Source: Stenogyne calaminthoides
Taxonomy: Eukaryota > Streptophyta > Magnoliopsida > Lamiales > Lamiaceae
Reading direction: 5' to 3'
Assembly: GCA_037126765.1 (NCBI GenBank)
Contig: JBBCBC010000002.1
Location: 19,499,853 to 19,563,852 of the forward strand
Length of the DNA: 64,000 nucleotides
The notes beneath the pieces were generated by a model. That model did no database searches, was not told the origin of the DNA, and saw only the letters and a list, made by a program, of their open reading frames with translations. Of this stretch, positions 43,164 through 54,496 are shown in pieces. The translations under genes were made by a program, and so were the position numbers. Positions within the stretch are counted from its first letter, which is position 1. Each line of letters starts with the position of its first letter.

Positions 43164-46100
43164 TCAGTCTTCTTCTGATTCAATTTCATCAGCTGGTGGA
43201 TTAAGATTGAACATTCCATAGTACCGCTTCTTCAGCCCTTCCCTCTTCTGAATAATCTGTGTGTCATTCCCAGTTAGCTTGAGGTACTCAGCCTGATCCA
43301 CAAAGTCAACATAGATGAAATCATAATTGATCATTGCATTCTTGAACTTCGGTGGAGGATACTTGATCTGCCCCGGTGCCTTCAACTGATAGCCTAGTGT
43401 GTCAAACACATTGAACCATTTCTGGCGTTCAACCGTGAAGTTCTTCAGTATGTAGGCAATGAAAGAATCATCCCTGTCAGCTATGGAACGCGGCCAGACT
43501 TGTAGAATGTCATAGTTGAACACGAATTCCCTCTTGGTAGTTTCCCATTTTTCATTTAGCTCAATGGGCATCCACTTATCCACATGAGGCCACATCCTCT
43601 TCTTTGCCTTTGTGCCTCTCCTCCTGTAGATCATCCTCTGAAAACCACCTCTGTTTCTTTTGGCTTCCTCTCTTGCTTTCCTTGTCATTTCTAATCCTGA
43701 CACAGACAAAGCAGCCTTACTCCTCTTCTCAGCCTCTATCATTTTAACAGAATTATGTCAATCCCAATCCATTCTCTTAGAAGCCACATCATACTCACCA
43801 AATCCCTCTTTGAAGAGTTCATCAGTTTTAGACTCTTCACTCCTGTGGACTTCAGTCTCAGAGAATTCTCCTGACAATTTCCTTCTGATTGGCTTATCTG
43901 CTGGTTGCTTCATCTGGGTTTCAGCTTCAGTAATAATTGGATTCATGATTGCATAAGCTTCACCCATCTTGCTGGACTCATGTGCTCTTTGTCTTTTAGC
44001 CCGTTCTTGAAGGACATCAGTCGCAGCATCAGGGTGCACTGTCACTTCAGGCATTTTCCTTTTACCTTTTTGAACCACAACTTCCTCCTGGGTCAACAAC
44101 TTCCCTTCAATAGCTGGTAGATTCGTGAGCATATCATAGCTTTCCCCCTTTTTGGCATCATAATTAGCCAATATCTCCGAAAGGGTTCTGTCCATGTGCA
44201 GCTGCTCAAGCCCAACCCTTTCTCAGCTCAGCAGCAATATGAAAGTTCTCATAGCCCTATTGCAGTATCCTCAGCAAGACCTCCGAAAGTAGCATGTATC
44301 TTGGTCATGAGTGATGAACTCATTTCCTCAACAAGCTTTGATAAGTTCCTCAGTCCTCGCTTTCATCATCTCCTCCAACATATTAGACCTTAGCACAAAC
44401 TTCTTCTCTATCTCTTCCAACACATCTCTAGACACATCTCCCAGTCTAGCATGCATCTCAGTAAACTTATTATCAATGGATGTAGATAACGAAGTTACCT
44501 GATCAGTCTTCACCATTGATGTGTTCAGTATTTCAACCATTTGGCTCTGAGAAGATTACGCCTCAACAAGCTTTGATACTTGATCTACCAGAGGCTCGAG
44601 CTTTGAGATTTGATCAACGAGTGGCTCAAGCTTGGTAAGCTTCTCCAAAAGTGGTGTGAGATCGACAGCTGGTGGTGGAGGAATGGGAATTTTAGCTTCT
44701 GTCTGAACTCCAGCGTCTGCCATCTCAGTGACCACAACTTCAGGCTCTGGAGGGTGTTGGACTGTCTGGCCAAATGTTATCATTTGCAAGGGTGGAACAT
44801 CCTGAGCTTCTTCCCCCTGAATTGTAGCCTCCACACTAGATTCAACTTTATTTTTGTCCCCTTCAGGAATATCTTCCTTATTCTTGTCCTGAGACGGGTC
44901 CTGCTCATCTTTGTCCTGACCCCCTAACTCTCCTTTGGCCTGAGTAGCTGGCTTCCTCTCAGCAAGCTTTTTCATTACCAGGGCATCGAACTCAGCCTGT
45001 TTGATTCTCAATCTCCTTTTCCCTATGCGTGAAAAGGTATCAAGCTCAGCTACCTCCTCAGCCCAAAACTCCTCACCCCTAAAGTTGCAAATCTTCAGCA
45101 TCATAGCGAAGGATTGATTGACAATCAACATGGTGGTCTTCAGCCTGAAAAACATATCCTGAAGACCAGGATAGTTCACCAACTCCAGGTATTTGTCTAA
45201 GACAAACCTTTCTGCTTTCTGCCTCCACTCCCTCTCCTCTGCTTCACCTTTCTTGAGTTCAGGAACAGGTGCCTGCTCTTCAGAGCTAGAATGAGCCTCT
45301 GAAGGTATGGATATGTATGGCTCAGAGGGGTGAGTGGGTGGGAGGGTAATTGGGCTCTCTTCAACAGGTTTTTGGGAACCTGTGAAGATCTCCTGGGTTA
45401 TTCTGTCATCGCCAATACTGGTACCGGGTACCTCAGTAAAGGCGTCCTCTTCACCTCCTCCTTCTCCTGAGGGAATTATCTCCTGAGTGGGTTCCTCCGC
45501 AGTAGCCTTAGAAACTGCTTTGGCTAAAGTGTTGAGTGGAGACTTCACTCCTGACTCATGTTCCCTAATCGTCCTGAGTCTCTTCTTCTTCTTTTTCTGC
45601 TCGTCCTGAGCCTTCTTTTTCTCTCCAATCTCTCTTTTCACTCTCAACAGCTCGAGAGATTTCTTTCTTTTCTCCTCCTCTCCCGACTTCTCAGGACATT
45701 TTACTGATGTTGTCCTGACTTTCTTTTGAAGGACCTCAGTAAGTGCCACATTGTCCTGATCAGAGTCAGGCTCATCATGCTCTTCTGGTTCCTCCTGAAC
45801 CATAGAACCTTGGCTTCCAGAAGGAGCAGCTTTCCTTTTGTGGGACTTGGGCTTTCAGAACATGGTCCGAGTCCGAGAAAATTCTACTCCAGTCATCAGA
45901 AACATGTTTTCCCTGGGTAGAGTCTCAATTAAGAAACTGATCTTCGTCCCAAACATAACTTTTCCACTCTTAGTGAATGCACCTCTTGCGTATTTCAACT
46001 TCTGGCTTTGGTGAAGAATGCAGTCCACCAAAAACTTCAACCAATTAAAATCAATGGAGGGCGAGTCCTCAATAGCAGCCATAAGCCTTAACTTGTTCCG

Positions 46101-46565
46101 GCTTACCTGTTCCAGACTTCCAGAAGTGCTCACCAAGCACTTGGCCACAATATCAATCAAAACTCTGTATTTCGGCTTAAGGCACCATTTATGCAGAGCC
46201 CCTTTCAACTCGACTTTCGATTCTGTAAAGCGATCCAAAATCTCTTGCTCTCGTCCAAACATATACAGGTTTGGATCCTCTCCTCTATCATTTAATTCAA
46301 AAATAGAGTTAATATCATTTAAGGACAAGATTACCTCCTTTGTACACACCACCTCTGCCTTCAATTTAGCGTAAGTATCGTAGCTTAGCTGTGACACCAA
46401 TCCTCCACGTCCTCCTTCACGAAGGTTAACAATGAATTGTAACACCTCCTGGGATAACTCCAAATCTGGCACGTTTCTCACCAACGGTGATAGACGAGCC
46501 ATCCGCAACATATTTAGAGCCTCTTCTTCCACCTTGGTAGCCTTGTTGGCTATCATGACCACCAC
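43164..46565 (-). pseudogene. C2 env-like gene, broken
   Basis: Collinear with C1: helical N-terminus (46565-45855), Lys/Glu-rich linker with SGSQGSMVQEEP, KYLELVNYP domain, GVQTE motif near 44703, KLEPLVDQ repeat and coiled coil. The C-terminal domain holds KWMPIELNEKWETTKREFVF and FIYVDFVDQAEYLKLTGND, ending DEIESEED. About 1130 codons. Breaks: TGA near 45855 (C1 reads CGA there), a stop and slip near 44556, a deletion near 44230-44330, and TGA after MDWD near 43758. The last stop is also present in C1. No signal peptide or membrane segment seen. Confidence 0.82.
45888..45951. repeat. 64-bp inverted repeat, arm inside the C2 env-like gene
   Basis: Exact reverse complement of 46599-46662. 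This arm is the native coding copy (matches C1). The other arm is an extra piece. Confidence 0.93.
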
Positions 46566-46598
46566 GTGCTTAAAATATGGTTTCTCAGTCTAATGGTT

Positions 46599-46662
46599 TG
46601 GGACGAAGATCAGTTTCTTAATTGAGACTCTACCCAGGGAAAACATGTTTCTGATGACTGGA
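46599..46662. repeat. 64-bp inverted repeat, arm in the C2 env-like leader
   Basis: Exact reverse complement of 45888-45951, lying between the ATG (46565) and the TATA box (46778). C1 lacks it, so it is an inserted inverted copy. Confidence 0.93.
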
Positions 46663-47248
46663 AGTTCTCATTGAAAGAAGATTTCTGGGTAATGGTATGT
46701 GAGGGTTTTGAAGATTAAGGGTTTTGAGGATTCGAATCGTTTGAATGCAAAGTAAATGAATGAAGGTAGATAGTTGGTTTATATATGATTTGAAAATCAA
46801 ATATCAAGGGCTGTGATTAAATCTCGGAAAACATAAATGAATGGCTGAGATTTAATCTGAGTTTAGAGACAATCTCGAGGGTATGGCTATTTTTGGCTAA
46901 ATTTCTAGACTATAGGCAAATAGCGGTTAATAGGTTGACAAATGGATGTTTCTCGATAATCGAGATGATTGTTCGTATTTTCTTCTAGTCAAAACGCTCC
47001 AAACATTCTCGCTTAAAAGTTCAGGTCTTTTGTCATTTATTCCAAATGATTATTGAGTGAACTAAATGTCGTGAATTAATGCATGTGTCAATGTTACTTC
47101 AGGATTATTTCGAATGTATAATCCTTACTGAATACTGGCCTTGACAAGAATTCTCCTGAGTCTCAGTTTTCTTTCTGAGAAAATTTTGTCCTGAGTTATT
47201 CCTCCTGAATAACTACATGCACCCGAAGGACTTCTCCCTTCAGTGAAT
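46663..47248 (-). other. C2 pol-env spacer with env-like promoter
   Basis: Matches the C1 spacer (12480-13071). TATATAAA at 46778-46785 on the minus strand, then GGCTGTGATTAAATCTC and CTGAGT-rich sequence. No gene. Confidence 0.6.
46778..46785 (-). promoter_or_regulatory. Candidate TATA box of the C2 env-like gene
   Basis: TATATAAA within CATATATAAAC, the same as C1 at 12596-12603. It is 213 bases from the ATG here because of the inserted inverted repeat arm. Confidence 0.6.
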
Positions 47249-47699
47249 TCACTCACCTGGATCCAACATACCTAATTCTACTGATAGTTCCTTAAATCTT
47301 GACTCAGCCAAAGGTTTTGTCAAAATATCAGCTCTCTGTTTATCAGTATGAATTTTCTCCATCCTTATATCATTTTTCTCAACATGATCTCTGATGAAGT
47401 GATGTCTGATATCAACATGCTTACATCTGGTGTGTAATACCGGATTTTTTGTAATAGCAATTGCACTATTATTGTCACAAAATATAGGTACTTCATTGGC
47501 TACAACCTTATAATCCCTCAATTGTTGTCTGAGCCAAAGAATCTATGCACAACAGCTTCCTGCAGCCATGTATTCAGCTTCAGTAGTACTGGTTGCTACT
47601 GAGTCTGTTTCTTTGAAAACCATGATATCAGCTTACTTCCAAGAAATTGACAAGTTCCTGTAGTAGACTTCCTGTCAATTCTACAACCACCATAATCAA
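47249..47699 (-). pseudogene. pol: RNase H of C2 pol (partial)
   Basis: Minus strand: DYGGCRIDRKSTTGTCQFLG-like start at 47699, STTEAEYMAAGSC, a stop near 47540, then LRDYKVVANEVPIFCDNNSA and KHVDIRHHFIRDHVEKND. It ends LGMLDPGE. Catalytic residues DNNSA and EAEY are visible. The upstream part is missing at the 47699 breakpoint. Confidence 0.87.
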
Positions 47700-48774
47700 C
47701 TTACTCCTGATGAGAGAAAGTTAGTCAATTTGGACTACATTGCTAAAGATACTCTATATAGCACTATTGATGATGGTGTTATGGGGATGATTTCTCACTG
47801 TGAAACTGCAAAGGAAATATGGGACACACTTGGTATCATGTGTCAAGGCACATATCATATTAAAGAAAACAAACTTTATGTTGCTATTGGAAAGTTTGAT
47901 AGCATTGAAATGGAAGATGGTGAATCCATTGACAAACTGGAAGTCAGATTCACTAGCATTATGAATGATCTGAATGCTCTTGGGAAAACATACCCACTGA
48001 GAGAAGTGGCACTGAAAATTCTTAGAGGATTGTCTAAGAAATGGGATATACATGCTGTGGTGATTGAAAACACCAAAAATATTGATTCCATGCCATACCA
48101 ACAAGTTTTCCTGAACTGAAAGCTTATGAGTTTGTAATTGACAAGAAAACTAAGAAATCTGATAGCAAAGATGATTCTTCATCTATCAAGAATGTGGCTT
48201 CAAGGCCAAATAGAAATCCTGTAAATCTAGAGAGTCTGAGAACTCACTTGCCAAAAATCAGGATGAGCAAGAGGATAAGCTAGTACTGATGGCAAGGAGG
48301 TTTGAAAGACTCAATAGCAGATATGGAAAATATAAGAAATATTACAGGAACCACAGGTACAAGAACAGGAATAACTCAGAGGCTGAGGACAGGTCCACTG
48401 AGAAAATGAAGGACCACAAAGCTGAAGGTTCCTCATCCAGGAAGAAGGACTCCAAGACCAAGGAGGAAAGTGATCAGGATGATGATACCAACAGATGCTA
48501 CAACTGCCAGAAGAAAGGTCACTTCCAATATGACTGTCCTGAGCTGAGTGCCAAAGAAAGAAAGGAGAGACAAGCCAAGAGAGACAGAAAGATCTCTAGT
48601 AAGAAGACAATGATTGTAGAGGAAGAAGAACAATCTGAAGAAGGATCCAGTTCTTCAGATGAGATATTCTCAGATAGTGACAGTGATGATGTCTGCCTTG
48701 TTGCTATGGAGGAGGTAAATTCTTCTATCTCTGTTTTTGTTCCTACACAAGCACCTGAGTTATCAAGTTCATCT
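47700..48774 (+). pseudogene. gag: Copia gag fragment (probably family C), cut by A3
   Basis: Opens inside gag: DERKLVNLDYIAKDTLYSTI, MISHCETAKEIWDTLGIMCQ, then LREVALKILRGLSKKWDIHA, a UBN2/Retrotran_gag_2-type core. Stop at 48117, then slips. A second open part (48289-48774) has a zinc knuckle CYNCQKKGHFQYDC (48496-48537) and an acidic Ser-rich stretch. It is clearly different from A gag, so family C is inferred from neighbourhood. A3 begins at 48775; the rest would lie right of the window. Confidence 0.83.
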
Positions 48775-50599
48775 TGTAGGTCCCGAACGGGTTTTGTGAG
48801 GGTGGAAGTCTAGAGGGGAGGGGTGAATAGACTTCCAAAACATTTTTTGTGGATCAGGTGTGAACTGCAGAATACGCGATCAGAGTGCTAGTGTATCAGT
48901 TTAGACTGATGTTCAATCTTACTGAGTGCCTGAGGGCAGATCAGTTTGATATCTGTCAGCTTAACTGAATGGTGCGGAAGCTTGTTTTTACCCGTGTGAA
49001 AAACCAGTTTTATCAATCAGATTCTTAAGTCAGTTTTCAACCAGTTGACTGAAGTGTCAATATGATCAGATCAGTTGCTTGGTACAGACTGAGCTTAACT
49101 TTAGAATATGTATGCAGTTTAAACTCAGTTGAGTGACTTGTGTAAAGCGATAAGAAAGTAAGTAAATGCACACAAGACTTTTTATAGTGGTTCAGATGAA
49201 ACCCGTCCTACATCCACTCTTCCCTTAACACAGGGGAACCTTAACCTACTTTAACCTGCGGGACTTATATCCTTTTCAGGATGGCCGAGGTGTTTACCGA
49301 GTTCCCACTCTTACAAACTTAACCTGCGGGACTTATATCCTTTTCAGGATGGCCGAGATGTTTACCGAGTTCCCACTCAAGCTTAACCTATGGGACTTAT
49401 ATCCTTTTCAGGATAGCCAATATGTTTATCGAGTTCCCACTCTACAAACGTAACCAGCGGGACTTATATCCTACAAAGAGGATAGCCGAGATGTTTAATG
49501 AGTTCTCACTCTACAGACTTGACCTAACTTGCGTTTGGGTAAAGAATGATTGAGGGTTCCAACTGGAAATCTATCCTGGTGCTTTAGGTAGCCAAAATGC
49601 TAGTGGATAGGATTTCTTGCTAAGAACTATGGGATGAACAGTCTAAGAATAATCTTCAGTTGTAGTGTTCTTTTGAGTGGAGATTTGTTGTAGCTTTAGC
49701 TTCTTTTGCGATGTCTCCGTGTTTGTTCTTGCGTTTTCACTTGTTGGTCCTTTTTTTTCAAAATGAAGATCGATCCCATTTTGTAGACCTCGAAATCAAA
49801 GAGCAGTTGGAGAGCAATTTGAATTTTGGGCTATATTAGCTAGGCTGTAGGATATGATTGTGACGTGCTGCGTTTTTCGGCGTGGCCGTAGGCATGATTA
49901 ACGCCGTTTTTGTCAGCTATTTTTGTGCACGTATCGCTTTCTCCTTGGCTTCGCGAGGCGGCACTTTAGAAATTTGCCCGTTAGACGATTGATATTCCTT
50001 TTGAAGAGGATTCGTCTTGTCTGGTGTATCTTTTTTATTATTACCAGGTGTGAGCTGACTTGATCAAGTAACTGATCAATCTACCATGTTTGAGTCTTCA
50101 GTTGCACATTGTCTTAGCTTCAATATCACGCATCTGCTTTGAAAGTAGGTCTTGGTCTTTTTGATCTTCAGTGTCTCTCGAGCCTCGGTGTATTCATCGT
50201 CTTGAGTCTTGAGTTTGATCTTTGAGTCTTGAGTTTATCTGAGTCTTGAGTTTATCTCGAGTCTTGATGTTATCTCGAATCTTGAGTTCATCCGAGTCTT
50301 CGTGTTCTTCCGAGTCTTCGATGTCTTCTTGTCTTCACCGATCTTCCGACTTCTTGTCTTCGATTTAAGCTTAGTCTTCCGATCATCGACCTTCTCCGGG
50401 TCATCGATACTTTGACTGACCTATACATATTGAGTTTCCCTCAATATGTGACCTATCTTTACATCGACCATCTATACATTTCAAATTTGGTCATCTTATT
50501 CTCGATTCTAAGTCATCGATCGACTAATAGGTCCGACCGGGTCCTATTACAACCTTGTTTTGGAACTTCCATCAAAACTAAATTACATATTTCCCAACA
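48775..50599 (-). repeat. A3 3' LTR (1825 bp)
   Basis: Minus strand TGTTGGGAAATATG (50599) to CGGGACCTACA (48775). It has four ~67-bp units at 49253-49520 where the 5' LTR has three. The TATA position reads TACAAAATGG. The part 50160-50560 is full of CCG and TCG words where A2 reads CTG. Confidence 0.93.
49253..49520 (-). repeat. Four ~67-bp tandem units in the A3 3' LTR
   Basis: Each unit has GCGGGACTTATATCC, a GGATGGCCGAG-like part and a GAGTTCCCACTC-like end. Units start near 49253, 49321, 49385 and 49452. Confidence 0.88.
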
Positions 50600-50614
50600 A
50601 TTTCCCCTTTTTGA
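50600..50614 (-). promoter_or_regulatory. Polypurine tract of A3
   Basis: Minus strand ATCAAAAAGGGGAAA, with four Gs instead of five, directly before the LTR. Confidence 0.88.
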
Positions 50615-50808
50615 TGGAACCAAAACACTTAACCAAACTTGATCGAAAAAAGCAGATACCATGAATGGAAATGTAGATAATGCAAATAGTACATACCTCA
50701 GAAGACAATGAGATGAATGTCTTAGAATCAGTGGGATGGAAAGTTTTATTCAGATAGGTGTGTGCATTGTAGAATATGTGAAAAGTGTACCTATCATCTG
50801 ATTCCAAG

Positions 50809-53800
50809 TTATCTTCTTCGGTGTACTTGAACATTTGCGATTCTTTGGGGATGCCAAATATCCCATGACATCCTTTGCATTAGCTTGTCCAAATCTTTTT
50901 TTTCTATGGATTCCTCATTTTTCACTAGTCCATAGTAGATGTTCTTGAATTTAACGGGATCTAGCTTTTTATGTCGGATGCAAAGGTGGAAGGAGTAGTT
51001 CAAAGGGTGGAGCTTCTAAGTATCGATGACATGATCTTGCCTTCTATCCTTTATGCGGTAGAAGTTTGGATACTTTGTTTCTAACGATTCAAAATTCATC
51101 ATCATTTTCAGTCTGATCTTGATGAATTGGAATCTTCTCCAGGATGTTGACGTCACATAACCATTCTCCTCTGATATGATCCCATTCTGGAAGCAAATCT
51201 TGTCGTGCACAGAGGATGCCTTTAACAGGTGCTGGAAGGGCATTTTTCTCCCTAGCAATCTCCTCTGCTGCAACTTCGGTCTTCCTCTTCCTTCGGATGT
51301 AGGCAATGTTCAGCCCCTTTGCCTCTGCTAACTTCTGCTTCTTGATTGTAGCCTCTCTTATTCTCTGTCTTGTTTGCTCTTGAACTTGTTCAGGAGTCAT
51401 CTGGCTTTTGGTGGAGAATATCTGGCCTTGTCTCTGATCTTCCGCAGTTGCTTTCATCATCTTGCCTTTGCCTTTCTTCCTCCTCAGAGTCTGCTCAGGT
51501 TCATCTTGTTCATCTTCTTCAGCTAATTTCTTAGCGAGTTCAAGGTTCTTGGCCTGATCATCGGCTTCCATTCTTTTCTGAACGGATGAAGAGAAGTCTT
51601 CAATTTTGTCGACTCTGGCAGTAATTTCTGAAAGAGTACTTTTCTGCTCAGCGATCTCTTTACTGTGTTGCTCCATAGTTTCTTTTATTTCAGCAATGAG
51701 ATCGGTAGATGGAGTGGCTGTCAAGTTAGATCTGATGGGTTTTTGTAGAGATGAAAATTTTTACCACCGTAATTGTCCGAGTCTGCATTTTTCTTCCTTC
51801 TCTTCCTTCTCTTTTTCTTGAGTCTGTTTTTCTGTATTCTCTTTTCCTTCAGACTCTTTTCCAGACTCTTTTCCTTCCCCCTTTTTGGTTGCATCAAAGA
51901 GGTTGGACATCTTGCGGTTCAGAGTTGTTAATTGCCGTGAGATCTCCTCTCTAAGTTCCTCGAAAACAAGAGGAGTGATCTGGAAGGTGGCAGAAGGTGC
52001 AGGTGTGTAGACGCGTCTGAGAGCAGTTTTGATTTCCTGTCTTGCCTTTTCTGTAGAAGCTAGAAAATGTTTCCAACCCATATCCAAGTGATTGTTGGTT
52101 TTGTCCAAGGATGCCCAGACACTCTCCAAAAGTACCTGTGTCTGATTTAGCATCTCTGTCTGAACTGAGAGTTTGTCAGACTGGAGCTTGAGCTTCTCAG
52201 CAAGAGGGTATACTAGTTGCATTACTTCAGCAAGGATGGCATTGTGCATCCCAACAGTGTGACTTCGTTCCTTGTCAACTAGTTTCGCTTGCTCATCTTC
52301 AAACCGCTTCATCGCTTCATCGATTCTGAATTTGTCTTCAAATGCGCTGGATCTCATTTGTCTTCAAATGATCTAGGGTATCGATCTCATCCTGAATCTT
52401 CTTAAATTGGATCTCATCTGCAGACCCATTCTTGGTTCATCGGCAGCTCCCTCATGATCTCAGGGAGGTTGAACGGTTTCCTCCTCATTATCGGCAATTC
52501 AACCTTTCGTGAATCGGCCATTGGATATCATCGTCGTCGATGCCAATTCAACAAAGACTTTCAATCCCAAAGATTGTGTAGACATTTCAACTCTAAGTCT
52601 ACAAAGAAGTCTCGATCCCGTGAGTTGTCATTAGAATCGAAAGTTCTTCAATGCTCTTGATCGATATCCCTCCGGATCACTATCTCTTCTATCTGTTCTT
52701 TGGATGCCGGGATGTTGATCCAATTCGGGGCATAGATCCAAAGAGATACTCTTTGATATGTTGCTTCATTATTCTTACGATCGGGCTCTTTGGAGCGGTG
52801 AAGCAAGTCTTTGTTACGGTGTTGAAGGGATTATGAGAGATGGACACATGTTTGTCGAATCTCTCGGGTTCTTGACCTTTGGATTAGGGATTGGGATGTT
52901 TGTTGTTCGAGTTCGTTTTTTACGTGTAGGGGTGTTCGGTTTCTGAACGGGTTCATTGATTGGTGGAGTGGGAGATTTTTTGTTACGAGGGTGAGGGTGA
53001 GGAGAGAAGGTTTTGTGGGGAGAGGGTGGAGGTGATGATTTACGAGGAGAGGGTGATGGTGATTTGGAAGTGGGCGTTGGCGATCTTGCTCTCTGGAAGA
53101 TCTTGGTTAGAGGCGAGAGAATCGGATGGTGATTCTTCCTCGATTTGCACCACTTTTGTCCTTCCGAGATTTCTCTCCTTCTCTGCTGCGATCATCTGTT
53201 CTTCCCCAGCACTTCTCGATAGTTGGCTCGAGCTTAACCCGCTATCTCTTCGTCGATTTTTCTTGCATCAGATCCTCTGTTACTGGCGGCTTGTTTGGGC
53301 GAGAACTTGGAAGCGATTTTGGAGGAGATGAGACTCTCTTCGACGCGCGTTTCGATTGGCGTCTGGTTTCTTGGCCAGATCCTTCCTCTTCATCCTCTTC
53401 TCTTGAATGGCCTTTTCCTGCACTTCAGACGATGTAGTTGCCTTATATTTTCCTTTCTTTTCTCCCTTGGGTTTTGGCACATAAGGAGTCGGATCCTCAT
53501 CAGCTTGTCCAGGTAGGGACTCATCTTTGCCCAATAGAGCCTTGTGCTTTGCTTGATAAATCTTCGCTCCATTCTCGTTCCATTCATAATTCTGTGGAAG
53601 CTTATCTGACATAATGATAGAGATTTTGTGTATGAATGAGCACTTCGAAGATAAGCACACTTCATTGCTCTGGGTTAGTTCGAACATCCCGAAGTCTTTT
53701 CTCAGTCTTGCTTTGATCATACCCAACCAATCGATGTCTGAAGCCTTCTTGATTATTGCAGCCATTACACTTATCTTGTATGAAGTGACCGCATCAAGGC

Positions 53801-54307
53801 TGTAAGTCGAGCACATGATCACCTTCTAAATGATCTCAAGAAGAAGGCGATATTTTCTTTTCAGATAGGAGGCTTTGACGTTCGTCGTGTTCTCCTTGTT
53901 TGCTGGTCTCAACAGCTCGGCTACAAGAAACTCCTTTTCTTCTCTACAATGATCGTGTAGGTCTCGGATTGATGCTTCCTCTAGTTAGTCCGAATATCCT
54001 CTCAGAGATCGTCATTCGTCACTCGAACTTTCATTCCGCCAACGGAAGAAATCAGGTCAGCATCATTGTCTTCATCCCTCTGTAGATTGTAAAGAAACTC
54101 CAGGGCTTCATGGGTGTGAACGATGTTCTGATGAGTAGAGCAATATCGTTCCAGTCCACACGCTCTTAAGCACTCCAGAATTTCCAGCGATTCCGGATCT
54201 GGGGTGATGTTGAAGACGACGTACTTTTCATCAATGATGTCTTTCTTCATCGATGCAAAGTTGCAGTACTTTTTCCCTTGTCCCGGTCTTGAAACAAGAT
54301 GTGCCAT
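50809..54307 (-). pseudogene. A3 env-like gene, broken
   Basis: ATG at 54307 (MAHLVSRPGQGKKYCNFASM), two bases after a splice-acceptor-like TTACAG. N-terminal domain 54307-54002, then a disturbed patch, YSLDAVTSYKISVMAAII (53822-53280) with a Lys-rich end, and a heavily altered stretch 52400-53280. Coiled coil 52357-51761 (KTALRRVYTP, FDATKKGEGKE) and 51724-51089 (DQAKNLELAKKLAEEDEQDE), C-terminal domain DLLPEWDHIRGEWLCDVNIL, ending about 50809. It matches A1 and A2 in order. No signal peptide or membrane helix. Several breaks coincide with CG-rich patches, so some may be consensus error. Confidence 0.8.
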
Positions 54308-54309
54308 TT

Positions 54310-54496
54310 CTGTAAGATATGCAGATTGATGTTTAGTTTGAGTAAGATATTTCAATAAATTCATCCAAACTAGCAAATTTCAGCATCAATTTAGCAAATA
54401 AGCGTTTAGATCGAATAAATTACAGAAATACAACTTAAAAACCTAGGTACCATAGAGAAATCTAGATCATGCAATTAATTTAAAACAAGAAATTAC
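54310..54496 (-). other. Candidate 5'UTR intron of the A3 env-like gene
   Basis: Minus strand GTAATTTC at 54496 to TTACAG at 54310. Same borders as in A2 and nearly the same length (187 against 191). Confidence 0.55.

Larger units (their letters stand above)
41143..47699 (-). mobile_element. C2: 3' part of a Sirevirus-like element
   Basis: Minus strand, right to left: RNase H (47699-47249), spacer, TATA, env-like gene (46565-43164), PPT, 3' LTR (42902-41143). It breaks at 47699 in the middle of RNase H against a gag in the opposite orientation. The left flank is CAACG (41138-41142); the partner end is not in the window. Same family as C1. Confidence 0.88.

Noticed and set aside
49253..49520. 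Regular ~67-bp repeats resembling a CRISPR-type array
   Set aside because: Units are contiguous without unique spacers and occur in both LTRs of a plant retrotransposon.
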